Shown here: one piece after another, positions 8,646 to 16,525 of the stretch | Layout of the letters: the number at the start of each line of letters is the position of its first letter | How positions within the stretch are numbered: position 1 is the stretch's first letter | Assembly: GCA_002365595.1 (NCBI GenBank) | Contig: DFAM01000015.1 | Location: 100,195-164,194, forward strand | From: Acinetobacter sp. UBA3106 | Lineage (GTDB): Bacteria; Pseudomonadota; Gammaproteobacteria; Pseudomonadales; Moraxellaceae | Direction of reading: 5' to 3' | DNA length: 64,000 nucleotides | Program-made: the position numbers and the translations under genes | Notes under the pieces: model-generated | Told to the model about the DNA's origin: nothing | What the model saw: the letters and a program-made list of their open reading frames with translations, nothing else | Database searches by the model: none

Positions 8646-10055
8646 ATGAATGCTCCAGTCGCTTTAACACCTGAGTTATTAACCCAATTGACAGCCATTG
8701 TCGGTGAAAACCGCATTAAGACAGATGCGGATAGCCTGCAAAACTGGGGTCGAGACCATACTAAACATTTCGATCCAAACCCGTCGGTCATCGTTTTTCC
8801 ATCTAGCACAGAACAAGTGCAACAGATTGTGAAACTTGCCAACCAGTTTAATGTGGCAATTACTCCATCAGGTGGTCGTACCGGTTTATCTGCGGGTGCT
8901 GTAGCAGCCAACGGTGAAATTGTGGTGAGCATGGAGAAGATGAACCAGATTCTGGAATTCTTCCCGGCAGACCGTATGGTGCGTGTAGAAGCGGGTGTGG
9001 TGACTGAACAGTTGCAGAACTACGCGGAAGAACAGGGTATGTATTACCCGGTGGATTTTGCATCTTCAGGTTCTTCACAAATTGGCGGCAACATTGGTAC
9101 CAATGCCGGCGGTATTAAAGTGATTAAATACGGCATGACCCGTAACTGGGTGCTGGGTCTGACTGTTGTGACAGGTAAAGGTGACATCCTTCGTCTGAAC
9201 AAGGGCATGATCAAGAATGCGACCGGTTATGCACTGCAACACTTGTTCATTGGTGGTGAAGGCACTTTAGGTCTGGTGACTGAAGCGGAAATCAAGCTTG
9301 AGCGTCAACCGCATGACCTGCAAGTGATGGTGTTAGGCGTACCAGATTTTGATGCGATTATGCCGGTACTGCATGCATTCCAGAACAAAATTGATTTAAC
9401 TGCATTTGAATTCTTTGGTGAATTGGCAATGCAGAAAGTGCTGGACAATGGTCACGTACAACGTCCATTTGAAACGGCTTGTCCTTTCTATGTATTGCTT
9501 GAGTTTGAAGCGCCGTTTGAGCCGATTATGGATGCGGCGATGGAAATCTTCGAGCATTGCATGGAACAGGGTTGGGTGCTGGATGGTGTCATGAGCCAAA
9601 GCTTGGAACAGGTACACAGCTTATGGCGTTTACGTGAAGATATTTCTGAATCGATCGCGCCGTTCACGCCGTACAAAAATGACATTTCAGTGTTAATTAC
9701 TCACGTTCCTGCATTTATTAAAGAAATTGATGCCATTGTTGCTGAAAATTATCCTGACTTTGAAATTTGCTGGTTCGGTCATATTGGTGACGGTAACTTG
9801 CACTTGAATATCTTGAAACCTGCTGACTTAAGTAAAGATGAATTCTTTGCCAAATGTCAGGTGGTAAACAAATACGTGTTCGATACTGTGAAAAAATATG
9901 ACGGTTCGATTTCTGCGGAACACGGTGTCGGTATGACCAAAAAGCCATATCTTGAATACTCGCGTACTGCCGAAGAAATTGAATACATGAAAGCTTTGAA
10001 ACAGGTATTCGATCCAAACGGTATTATGAACCCGGGCAAATTGTTCGATTTATAA
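8646..10055 (+). CDS. FAD-binding oxidoreductase, D-2-hydroxyglutarate dehydrogenase-like
   Basis: Flavoprotein of the GlcD/D-lactate dehydrogenase/D2HGDH family, 469 residues from the ATG at 8646 (TTAGGT ribosome site 10 bases before). An in-frame TTG at 8628 is less likely. The N-terminal PCMH-type FAD-binding domain shows TPSGGRTGLSAGAV and SQIGGNIGTNAGGIKVIKYG. The C-terminal FAD-oxidase domain has CWFGHIGDGNLHLNIL and ISAEHGVGMTKKPYL, carrying the conserved histidines of the active site. The position divergent from serA supports a role in oxidising D-2-hydroxyglutarate made by SerA, passing electrons to the quinone pool through ETF or directly. D-lactate or another D-2-hydroxyacid remains possible as substrate. 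Confidence 0.85.
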   Translation: MNAPVALTPELLTQLTAIVGENRIKTDADSLQNWGRDHTKHFDPNPSVIVFPSSTEQVQQIVKLANQFNVAITPSGGRTGLSAGAVAANGEIVVSMEKMNQILEFFPADRMVRVEAGVVTEQLQNYAEEQGMYYPVDFASSGSSQIGGNIGTNAGGIKVIKYGMTRNWVLGLTVVTGKGDILRLNKGMIKNATGYALQHLFIGGEGTLGLVTEAEIKLERQPHDLQVMVLGVPDFDAIMPVLHAFQNKIDLTAFEFFGELAMQKVLDNGHVQRPFETACPFYVLLEFEAPFEPIMDAAMEIFEHCMEQGWVLDGVMSQSLEQVHSLWRLREDISESIAPFTPYKNDISVLITHVPAFIKEIDAIVAENYPDFEICWFGHIGDGNLHLNILKPADLSKDEFFAKCQVVNKYVFDTVKKYDGSISAEHGVGMTKKPYLEYSRTAEEIEYMKALKQVFDPNGIMNPGKLFDL

Positions 10056-10078
10056 TCCCTGATCGAATTTAATGCTAG

Positions 10079-10107
10079 AAAGGCACATTGAAAAATGTGC
10101 CTTTTTT
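10079..10107 (+). terminator. Terminator after the FAD oxidoreductase
   Basis: Stem AAAGGCACAT (10079-10088) with ATGTGCCTTT, a short A-rich loop, and a run of six T. Classic Rho-independent form. Confidence 0.88.
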
Positions 10108-10186
10108 ATGATTTTAAAAAATTAATAATAAATTCAAAATATTGTATGATTGATAAAAAATAATCACATATTTTTAGGAGGGGTTT

Positions 10187-10687
10187 ATGAGTTTACAACA
10201 ATGTCCAGATTGTTTAAAAGAATATAGTTTAAGAGCACCTTCTTGTATTCATTGCGGCGCACCGAACGAGCATTTTCAAGCGGTTGCACAGCCTGTTTCA
10301 GAAAAAGACGATGATAATTCGGTATTGGGATGGATTCTTGCCATTATTGTTGGGGTGGGTACGGTTCTCGCGATGGTACCGGATTTGCGCGTTGAAGTTT
10401 TGAGGATGTTTGATCCCGATGCTGATGTGGTCACTGAAAATGAAATGCGTTCATGCGATTCAAAAGGGGCACAAAATCAGATGAAATCGGCTTTTGATCA
10501 AAGCCAATATGCTATGACTCTGAATTTAAAAGCGGTCACACTTCAAAGCACAACTTTAGAAACCGAATCAGGTAATGTATTGACCTGCCAAGCAGAAATG
10601 ATGCTGAATAATAGTGAAACGGTACATTATATTTTTAACTTTACCGAGCAAGGTGATCAATACTTAATTAATGGTCGTCCATCGTAA
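10187..10687 (+). CDS. Zinc-ribbon membrane protein, unknown function
   Basis: Protein of 166 residues. The N-terminus has a treble-clef-like zinc ribbon with CPDCLKEYSLRAPSCIHCG (Cys6, Cys9, Cys20, Cys23), typical of the short zinc-ribbon modules found on many small membrane proteins. One hydrophobic segment (about 45-65, VLGWILAIIVGVGTVLAMV) follows, and the remaining 95 residues look like a small extracytoplasmic beta-rich domain with two cysteines that may form a disulfide. This topology puts the zinc ribbon in the cytoplasm and the domain in the periplasm. A strong AGGAGGGG ribosome site precedes the ATG. I do not recognise the C-terminal domain. The transcription unit appears to end at the hairpin at 10751-10790. 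Confidence 0.7.
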   Translation: MSLQQCPDCLKEYSLRAPSCIHCGAPNEHFQAVAQPVSEKDDDNSVLGWILAIIVGVGTVLAMVPDLRVEVLRMFDPDADVVTENEMRSCDSKGAQNQMKSAFDQSQYAMTLNLKAVTLQSTTLETESGNVLTCQAEMMLNNSETVHYIFNFTEQGDQYLINGRPS

Positions 10688-10750
10688 ATAAATTAAAACC
10701 TAGGATCTAAAGCTGTTTGATCGGTGACTACATAACTGTTATCGAGTATG

Positions 10751-10790
10751 AAAAAAAGGCATGGCATCATAGGTGCAATGTCTTTTTTTT
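10751..10790 (+). terminator. A/T-flanked hairpin just before the lipoprotein gene
   Basis: GGCATGGCA (10758-10766) pairs with TGCAATGTC (10773-10781) with one mismatch and one wobble, between a run of seven A and a run of nine T. It should end the zinc-ribbon transcript. It ends only 2 bases before the GGGGGAGA ribosome site of the next gene, so it could also act as an attenuator of that gene. Confidence 0.65.
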
Positions 10791-10807
10791 ATGGGGGAGA
10801 TTTCCCA

Positions 10808-11188
10808 ATGTTACGTTTACTCTCTACCTCTATAATTTGTCTGGGCTTAATGACCACGGGTTGTGCTACGACCAAGAAATTGGCGTCTAAAGTGAATATT
10901 GGTTCATCAGATACGCCTTTGCAACAAGTGTTGAAAGAAAGACCTGATTTGCGTAAGGGTTCGGCAACGGTTGAAATTCGTCAATTTTTTAATAGTGTAG
11001 AGTCGCCGACTGCGGCACAGGTGAAAGTGACTGAAACAGGTTTAAAGGATGATTCAATTCGTTCAATGCGTACAGTTTATAGTTTTAAGTTAGTAGATGG
11101 TGACTGGAAGAAGGTAGATACAGAGAAGTCGTATCAATGCATGCGCAGCAAAAACACCAAGGCTTTTCAGAAAGCGAAATGTTCTTAA
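10808..11188 (+). CDS. Small lipoprotein, unknown function
   Basis: Predicted 126-residue lipoprotein. The start at 10808 is chosen because GGGGGAGA lies 7 bases upstream and because it gives a proper signal sequence ending in a lipobox (LGLMTTGC); a longer frame from 10748 would run through the preceding hairpin. The mature protein has 105-110 residues, with two cysteines near the C-terminus (YQCMRSK and KAKCS) likely to be disulfide-bonded. I do not recognise a named domain. The hydrophilic, beta-rich pattern suggests a small periplasmic-facing domain. A strong terminator follows at 11233-11261. Confidence 0.65.
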   Translation: MLRLLSTSIICLGLMTTGCATTKKLASKVNIGSSDTPLQQVLKERPDLRKGSATVEIRQFFNSVESPTAAQVKVTETGLKDDSIRSMRTVYSFKLVDGDWKKVDTEKSYQCMRSKNTKAFQKAKCS

Positions 11189-11232
11189 TAAATCTTTGAT
11201 TTATGATTGAAAGTTAGGCTGTTTTGCTGCAT

Positions 11233-11261
11233 AAAAAGCGTATCGATTGATGCGCTTTTTT
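11233..11261 (+). terminator. Terminator after the lipoprotein gene
   Basis: AGCGTATC pairs with GATGCGCT (one wobble) around a 4-base loop, with flanking A5 and T6 runs. It separates the lipoprotein gene from the AbiH remnant. Confidence 0.8.
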
Positions 11262-11281
11262 GCGTTTGGGGAATAACAAGA

Positions 11282-11434
11282 ATGAATATTTTAATTGTCG
11301 GAAATGGATTTGATTTGTCACACTATTTGCCGACTAAGTATGATCATTTTATAGATGCTATGAAGCAAATAGAAAGATGGAACATTGAAAAAGGCTGTAT
11401 GGGCTTTAAAGACAAGAAAAACGGTCTCTGCTAA
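11282..11434 (+). pseudogene. AbiH-like abortive-infection protein, N-terminal remnant
   Basis: A 50-codon open frame starting ILIVGNGFDLSHYLPTKYDHF. This closely matches the start of AbiH-family phage-defence proteins, which begin with a nucleotide-binding-like GNGFDLxHxLPTxY motif and are normally around 300-400 residues. Here the frame stops after KDKKNGLC and no further AbiH sequence is visible before craA, so this is a truncated relic left by a deletion. A weak ribosome site (GGGGAATAAC) precedes the ATG. It is followed at once by a good terminator hairpin, perhaps inherited from the original gene. The family match is from motif memory, and a short unrelated peptide cannot be excluded. 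Confidence 0.6.
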
Positions 11435-11436
11435 AA

Positions 11437-11465
11437 TATACCTACTCAAACAAGTAGGTATTTTT
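11437..11465 (+). terminator. Terminator after the AbiH remnant
   Basis: TACCTACT (11439-11446) and AGTAGGTA (11453-11460), a perfect 8-bp stem with a 6-base loop, followed by T5. It starts only a few bases after the remnant's stop codon. Confidence 0.75.
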
Positions 11466-11659
11466 GTTTGAGCCAGATATATCTCACGAAACACTTTTAT
11501 CTTCTTAGACAGCTTGTGAATACGTTGTTCTAACGCACTTATAACCAAGTGCATTTTCCCGAAATTTAATTTTAATTCTCAATGCTTGTCATTAGGCTGA
11601 CGCTTCTCCCCCTAAAAATAGCGCGTAGCTCTACAAGCGTTAAATATATGTAGAAAAAA

Positions 11660-12889
11660 ATGCAAAAAGTTAAAACTGCCACCTTAAACCGTGCCACGCT
11701 GATGTTTCCATTGGCATTGGTGCTGTTTGAATTTTCCGTCTATATTGGCAACGACTTGGTTCAACCTGCCATGCTCGCCATTACCAAAGACTTTGGCGTC
11801 AGTAGTTCATGGGCACCATCTTCCATGTCGTTTTATCTGCTCGGCGGGGCATGTGTGGCCTGGTTACTCGGACCATTATCCGACCGACTGGGACGAAAAA
11901 AAGTTCTGCTCGCAGGGGTATTGTTCTTTGTACTGTGCTGCTTGCTAATTTTACTGACGAAAAATATTGAAAGCTTTCTAGCACTACGCTTTTTACAAGG
12001 GATTGGCCTCACAGTCATTTCCGCTGTCGGTTATGCTGCCATTCAGGAAACCTTTGAAGAACGTGACGCGATTAAAGTCATGGCGCTGATGGCCAATATT
12101 TCACTGCTTGCGCCATTACTCGGCCCTGTGGTGGGGGCATTTATGATTGATCATGTGTCATGGCATTGGGGCTTTATCGGCATCGCATTTTTAGCTTTTT
12201 TAAGCTGGTTTGGGCTTAAAGCCAAAATGCCGGATACAAAGGTGAGCATTCCAAAACAGCCGCTCAGTTATATTTTGGATGACTTTAAACAGGTCTATAA
12301 AAACAAACGTTTTTTAGCCATGACTTTAGCCTTACCAATGGTCAGTATGCCATTGATGCTATGGATTGCACTTTCGCCAGTGATATTGGTGGAAGAGTTG
12401 GGTTTTAGCAGCATGCAATATGGCCTGGCACAATTTCCGGTCTTGGGTGGATTAATTCTCGGTAATATCGTGCTGATTAAAATTATCGACAAACTGGCGT
12501 TGGGAAAATCGGTACTGATTGGCTTGCCGATTATGCTGCTCGGAACCTTGATTTTACTGGCTGGGATGATCTGGCAGGATTATCTGATCTGGTGCTTAAT
12601 CGCAGGCATGACCTTAATCAGCTTTGGTGAAGGCATCAGTTTTTCAGTGCTGTACCGCTTTGCATTGATGTCATCGGAAGTTTCCAAAGGAACGGTTGCA
12701 GCTGCGGTTTCGATGCTGTTGATGTTCAGCTTCTTTATTATTATTGAACTGGTTCGGATGATGTATGAGCAATACCATCTTTGGGCCTATGCGCTAGCCT
12801 GTTTTATTTTAATTGCGCTGTGGTTTAGTTTCCCTCGTGCAATGTTGAAAGAAATTTTAAAAGAACGTAAACAGAGTGGGGCATTTTAG
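11660..12889 (+). CDS. craA: MFS multidrug/chloramphenicol efflux pump, CraA type
   Basis: Proton-coupled drug efflux pump of the MdfA group of the major facilitator superfamily, 409 residues with 12 predicted membrane helices. Helix 1 has VLFEFSVYIGNDLVQPA, where Glu24 and Asp32 correspond to the acidic pair of MdfA that couples protons and drugs. Motif A between helices 2 and 3 reads GPLSDRLGRKKVLL, and motif C in helix 5 reads LLAPLLGPVVGAF. The whole sequence is strikingly like my memory of A. baumannii CraA, which confers intrinsic chloramphenicol resistance, including MALMANISLLAPLLGP and EVSKGTVAAAVSMLLM. No strong ribosome site is visible before the ATG. Its substrate range in this strain is inferred. 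Confidence 0.9.
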   Translation: MQKVKTATLNRATLMFPLALVLFEFSVYIGNDLVQPAMLAITKDFGVSSSWAPSSMSFYLLGGACVAWLLGPLSDRLGRKKVLLAGVLFFVLCCLLILLTKNIESFLALRFLQGIGLTVISAVGYAAIQETFEERDAIKVMALMANISLLAPLLGPVVGAFMIDHVSWHWGFIGIAFLAFLSWFGLKAKMPDTKVSIPKQPLSYILDDFKQVYKNKRFLAMTLALPMVSMPLMLWIALSPVILVEELGFSSMQYGLAQFPVLGGLILGNIVLIKIIDKLALGKSVLIGLPIMLLGTLILLAGMIWQDYLIWCLIAGMTLISFGEGISFSVLYRFALMSSEVSKGTVAAAVSMLLMFSFFIIIELVRMMYEQYHLWAYALACFILIALWFSFPRAMLKEILKERKQSGAF

Positions 12890-12894
12890 GAAAA

Positions 12895-13012
12895 ACTCCT
12901 TCTCCCTGTGGAAGATGAGGAATATTCCGCAAGGCGAGAGGTTAATCATAATTTTAACTCTCCCTTGCGCAGCAGTGCTGCTCATCTCCTGAAAGGAGGG
13001 GCATATACCGCT
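12895..13012. repeat. Intergenic repeat of the CTCTCC / GGAGAGG family
   Basis: Non-coding tail after craA rich in pyrimidine/purine inverted repeats (CTCCTTCTCCCTGTGG, CTCTCCCTTGCGCAGCAG, ATCTCCTGAAAGGAGG). The same word types and the GCGCA / GCAGTGCTGC core recur around 52.3-52.8 kb, so this is probably a diverged copy of a dispersed intergenic element. Confidence 0.5.
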
Positions 13013-13118
13013 TTGAAATAAGCATTTTCTTCTTGTAGAAGATGAAACATATTTCGCAAAGGATGAATGGGGTATCCTTATTATTCCTTAAAAAGGAAAT
13101 AGCTCTTAAATAAAAAAA

Positions 13119-13430
13119 TTATGCCTTTGATTCAGCGATCGGCTGTTCAAAGCGCTTTAATTTGCGATCAAAAACAAAAGTGCCAAACGGTAAAATGGAT
13201 GCGATTAAACCCAAAATAAACATGTAAATCGACCATTTCTGTTTTTCGCACACAGTAAATAAAACAATTAAAAATAGAATAAACAGTGCGCCGTGCCCCA
13301 TACCGACATATTTCACTAAAATTGGATTATCCAACATATATTTCATCGGCATCGCGATAAAAAGAAGCAACAGAAAGGAAATACCTTCCAAAAGACCAAT
13401 AACACGTAAAGTTTGGATATTCATGGTCAT
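13119..13430 (-). CDS. DUF3817 small membrane protein
   Basis: Integral membrane protein of 103 residues with three to four hydrophobic segments. It has the DUF3817 pattern: LRVIGLLEGISFLLLLFIAMPMKYM at the start, then KYVGMGHGALFILFLIVL and a C-terminal helix ILGLIASILPFGTFVFDRKL. Function is unknown for the family; members are often annotated as integral membrane or YdzA-like. Two ATG starts (13430 and 13424) are in frame. It is 115 bases downstream of the FUSC protein gene on the same strand and may be part of that transcript. No clear terminator follows; the sequence beyond is the repeat region after craA. Confidence 0.78.
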   Translation of the reverse strand: MTMNIQTLRVIGLLEGISFLLLLFIAMPMKYMLDNPILVKYVGMGHGALFILFLIVLFTVCEKQKWSIYMFILGLIASILPFGTFVFDRKLKRFEQPIAESKA

Positions 13431-13545
13431 GTTTAAATCAATGAGAATGAACCCTGAGTGTACTTAATATTGCTGCAATGGTGAATCAAAATTTGATGTA
13501 TTTATAAAATATATCAATTACTTATAACCAAGCATTTAGCTCGGA

Positions 13546-15714
13546 TTATTTTATTTCCTGTGTCCATAATTCGGTTCTTAACTTTAACAGTTCAGGCAGC
13601 GTTTCAAGTAATAAGCTAATCTGTTTCAGCACCAGTAATAAATTTTCAGACAGGTTTTCTTGCCCACTCATCTGCTTAATTTGATTGAGCTTGTCTTGAA
13701 TTTTGTCTGTATTTAAAGGTTGTTGCTGTAACAGTACTGCAAATAACGTGTCTTTACACCACAACATTAAATCCAGTACTTGTGCATCCTGAACCTGTTC
13801 ACGGTGACTCCCCAAAGCCGAAACATAACTGAGCTGACTGTGGCTATACACCAGATAGCGAAAGGCAGAATGAATTAATGCCTGATTGGGATTCGGTTCG
13901 GTACTGAGACTGGAAATCATGCTGGACAGTTCGATTTGTGCATTGTGGGCGGTACGACGCGCACGACGGTAATCCAGACTGTTGTTTTTTCCGAATTGGT
14001 ACTGCTTCACCACTGCCTCGAAATACTCCAAAGTCGCTTGATTGCTCTTTTTGATGGTGCTGGAAATATTGCGGAAGTTCCAGTCGGGCCAGATAAAGCT
14101 GACCGCAAACCAGGCAATCAGACAGCCTAAAAGGGTATCGACAATCCGCGGTAAAATGATGGCATAACCGGCACCTTTTAAGTTGAAAATCAGCAGCACC
14201 ATTAAGGTGGCCATTAGCGTCGCCATGGCATATTTTTTGGAACGCAGATAGAAAAAATACACGCCACAAATAATGGTTAGAACCAGTTGGCCTTCAATAC
14301 TGGGCACAAAATACAATAGTGGAATACCGAGTAGTACCCCTAAAACCGTGCCTAAAGTCCGCATTTTCAAACGGCTTTTGGTGGCGAAATAACTGATCTG
14401 GCAGACAAATAAACTGGTGAGTAAAATCCAGTAGCCATTTTTGGCAAAAGGCAATAAGGAGATGGCATAACCCACGGTAAAAACAAAGGCAATCCGAACT
14501 GCATGCCGGAATAGCGCTGAATTTGGGGTGAGATGTTGTTTCAGCTTGAGCCATAAATCGGGAAGATCATGAATATCATCATCCAGTAAATTTAGATTTT
14601 CCTGATGTTGTAAATAATTCTGACGATAATTGTTTTGCTCATGACTTAAATTTAAAAACTGTTCCTGAATTTTTTTCAAATTACGCAAAATCAGCAGCAG
14701 GTTTTTTACTTCTAAATTCTGTGGATTTTCAGCTATCCATAAATTAATCGAGTTTTCTAAATTGGCGATGGCAATATCGGTGTCTGGATTCGATTGATAG
14801 TACTGATGACTAAGAATATCCTGCGCCAGTTTCTGGCAGGACAGGGCATGCAGTTTTACATTTTTCTGAATTCGGAAAATCAGATCGGTACGGCTAAAGT
14901 TTTGATGAATATTTTCGTAATGCAGATAGTTTGATGTGGCTTGTTCATGAATGTCTTGCGCCAGAAAATACAGATTGAGCCAGTAAATGGTGTTTTTATT
15001 GGCACGCGAAGCTTTTAACCGGGTCAGTAAGGATGCCTTGGTGGTATTCAGGCTTTGCACCACTTCACTGTTTTTCAAGGAAAGCTCATACAGCAGCGGC
15101 TCAATATTGTCGATATTATCCGGATCAAACAGACGGGCTTTAGCCAACAGTAACTCAGCAATGGCATCGAAATTGGCAGCCAAATTGTCTTGTACAGCCT
15201 GTGTGGGTTTGAGCAAATAAAAGATAATTGAGGTCAGGCCATACCACAGCGCACCCAGCACAAAATAGCTCGGCTGCTGATACCATTGGCTATATTCCCC
15301 CAGTCCAAACATGGTGTAAATGGACAGTAAAATAGTGCCAAAAGAAATGGTGGCGTAACGCTGTCCCAGTGCGCCCATTAAAATAAAAGCAGCACTAGAG
15401 AGGGACAAATACAGAATAAAAAGCAGTTTATAAGGATAAAGAAATTCAAGAATACTGCTGACGCCAAAAAACAGAATACAGACATAGACCAGATTACGCA
15501 GGCGAATACTTAAGCGGTCATCAAAGTCGGTCAAGGCAGTGGCAATAGCACCCAGCGTCACCGGAACAATTAAGGTCTCATAACCTAAAAATAATAAACC
15601 CAAGGTGGTTCCAGTCAGAACAATGAAAATTTGCAAGCAGTAGATCAGAATGGAATTGGATTTAAAGCGTTGAATGAAGTCTTTCAGGCTATTCACGATT
15701 TTTCTAAAGATCAA
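13546..15714 (-). CDS. YccS/YhfK family FUSC-domain membrane protein
   Basis: Large inner-membrane protein of about 720 residues. It has two blocks of membrane helices (about residues 20-165 and 400-530), each followed by a long soluble helical region, the layout of the YccS/YhfK subgroup of the fusaric-acid-resistance/aromatic-acid exporter (FUSC) superfamily. The second block has HAVRIAFVFTVGYAISLL and KNGYWILLTSLFVCQISYFATKSRLKMRTLGTVLGVLLG, the characteristic FUSC_2 signature. The role is unproven; relatives export aromatic acids or polyamine-like compounds. The start is unsure: the frame opens with TTG at 15714 and the next candidate is GTG at 15696, with no good ribosome site for either and no ATG nearby. 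Confidence 0.85.
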   Translation of the reverse strand: MIFRKIVNSLKDFIQRFKSNSILIYCLQIFIVLTGTTLGLLFLGYETLIVPVTLGAIATALTDFDDRLSIRLRNLVYVCILFFGVSSILEFLYPYKLLFILYLSLSSAAFILMGALGQRYATISFGTILLSIYTMFGLGEYSQWYQQPSYFVLGALWYGLTSIIFYLLKPTQAVQDNLAANFDAIAELLLAKARLFDPDNIDNIEPLLYELSLKNSEVVQSLNTTKASLLTRLKASRANKNTIYWLNLYFLAQDIHEQATSNYLHYENIHQNFSRTDLIFRIQKNVKLHALSCQKLAQDILSHQYYQSNPDTDIAIANLENSINLWIAENPQNLEVKNLLLILRNLKKIQEQFLNLSHEQNNYRQNYLQHQENLNLLDDDIHDLPDLWLKLKQHLTPNSALFRHAVRIAFVFTVGYAISLLPFAKNGYWILLTSLFVCQISYFATKSRLKMRTLGTVLGVLLGIPLLYFVPSIEGQLVLTIICGVYFFYLRSKKYAMATLMATLMVLLIFNLKGAGYAIILPRIVDTLLGCLIAWFAVSFIWPDWNFRNISSTIKKSNQATLEYFEAVVKQYQFGKNNSLDYRRARRTAHNAQIELSSMISSLSTEPNPNQALIHSAFRYLVYSHSQLSYVSALGSHREQVQDAQVLDLMLWCKDTLFAVLLQQQPLNTDKIQDKLNQIKQMSGQENLSENLLLVLKQISLLLETLPELLKLRTELWTQEIK

Positions 15715-15810
15715 TTATTGTGGCTACAGCGTGAGCTTTTTTAGCTGTGCTGTCAATTTAACCTCGTTAGCATGGAGTAATTTAATCTTTTATTTTTAAG
15801 CTTATACCAA

Positions 15811-15837
15811 AAAAAGCAGGCAACATGCCTGCTTTTG
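15811..15837 (-). terminator. sodC terminator
   Basis: AAAAGCAGGCA (15812-15822) pairs with TGCCTGCTTTT (15826-15836) around a 3-base loop; on the minus strand a T7 run follows. Confidence 0.88.
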
Positions 15838-15861
15838 TAGTCTATGGTTTTTGTGGGCAAG

Positions 15862-16410
15862 TTATTGAATCACACCACAGGCAATCCGGTCTCCGCCACC
15901 ACCTAAAGGTTTGGGCTGATCGGCATAGTTATCGCCACCCGCATGGATCATAATCGCCAGGCCTTGAACATCAGCCAGTTTTAAACGTGGCGCAACCAGA
16001 TGTTCTTGGGATTTACCGGAGGCATCCACCGTAATAAGGGGTAAATCACCCATATGACCAGTGAGAGGCGTACCGTGATGCGGTGCCTGATTTGGGTTGA
16101 AATGTCCGCCAGCCGCAAGAGCTGCACTCACTTTGCCATCTTTTTCAGCTGGGCCACAGAAACCTTTTTCATGAATATGGAAACCATGAGGGCCAGGTGG
16201 CAGATCATGTAAATTGGTATTAATAACCAGCCCAGACGGGCTATCCAGTAATTCGACTGTTCCGACCTTATTACCGATACCTTGTGCGGTTACGGCATTA
16301 ACCGTTACACGGTGACCTGTATGTTCCTCTATGGGCATGGGGCCTGTACAACCGGCCAAAAATATTGCACCCAGTGTTGCCATTGCACTTTGTTTGAATA
16401 GTGTTTTCAT
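15862..16410 (-). CDS. sodC: Cu/Zn superoxide dismutase lipoprotein SodC
   Basis: Periplasmic copper/zinc superoxide dismutase converting superoxide to hydrogen peroxide and oxygen. The start is taken at 16410, which gives a lipoprotein signal ending FLAGC (Cys21); the open frame extends 22 codons upstream without support. Metal ligands are visible in order: HGFHIHEKG (two copper His), GGHFNP (bridging His), HHGTPLTGHMGDLP (zinc His and Asp) and IHAGGDNY (copper His). Cysteines in GFCGP and IACGV should form the conserved disulfide. Length (182 residues) is normal for bacterial SodC. The lipid anchor would hold it to the envelope rather than free in the periplasm. Confidence 0.93.
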   Translation of the reverse strand: MKTLFKQSAMATLGAIFLAGCTGPMPIEEHTGHRVTVNAVTAQGIGNKVGTVELLDSPSGLVINTNLHDLPPGPHGFHIHEKGFCGPAEKDGKVSAALAAGGHFNPNQAPHHGTPLTGHMGDLPLITVDASGKSQEHLVAPRLKLADVQGLAIMIHAGGDNYADQPKPLGGGGDRIACGVIQ

Positions 16411-16525
16411 AACCAGAAGCATCCTGATGTTCTTATAATTGGCACCATTGAAACAAAGTAATCCATACAAGACCATGTGATTTAAGTATTGGAATGTATA
16501 GGTTTCTTAACTTAAGCTTGCCAAC

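Noticed and set aside
11318..11554. 78-codon minus-strand frame beside the AbiH remnant
   Set aside because: It runs through the terminator hairpin and the remnant itself, lacks a ribosome site, and resembles no known family.
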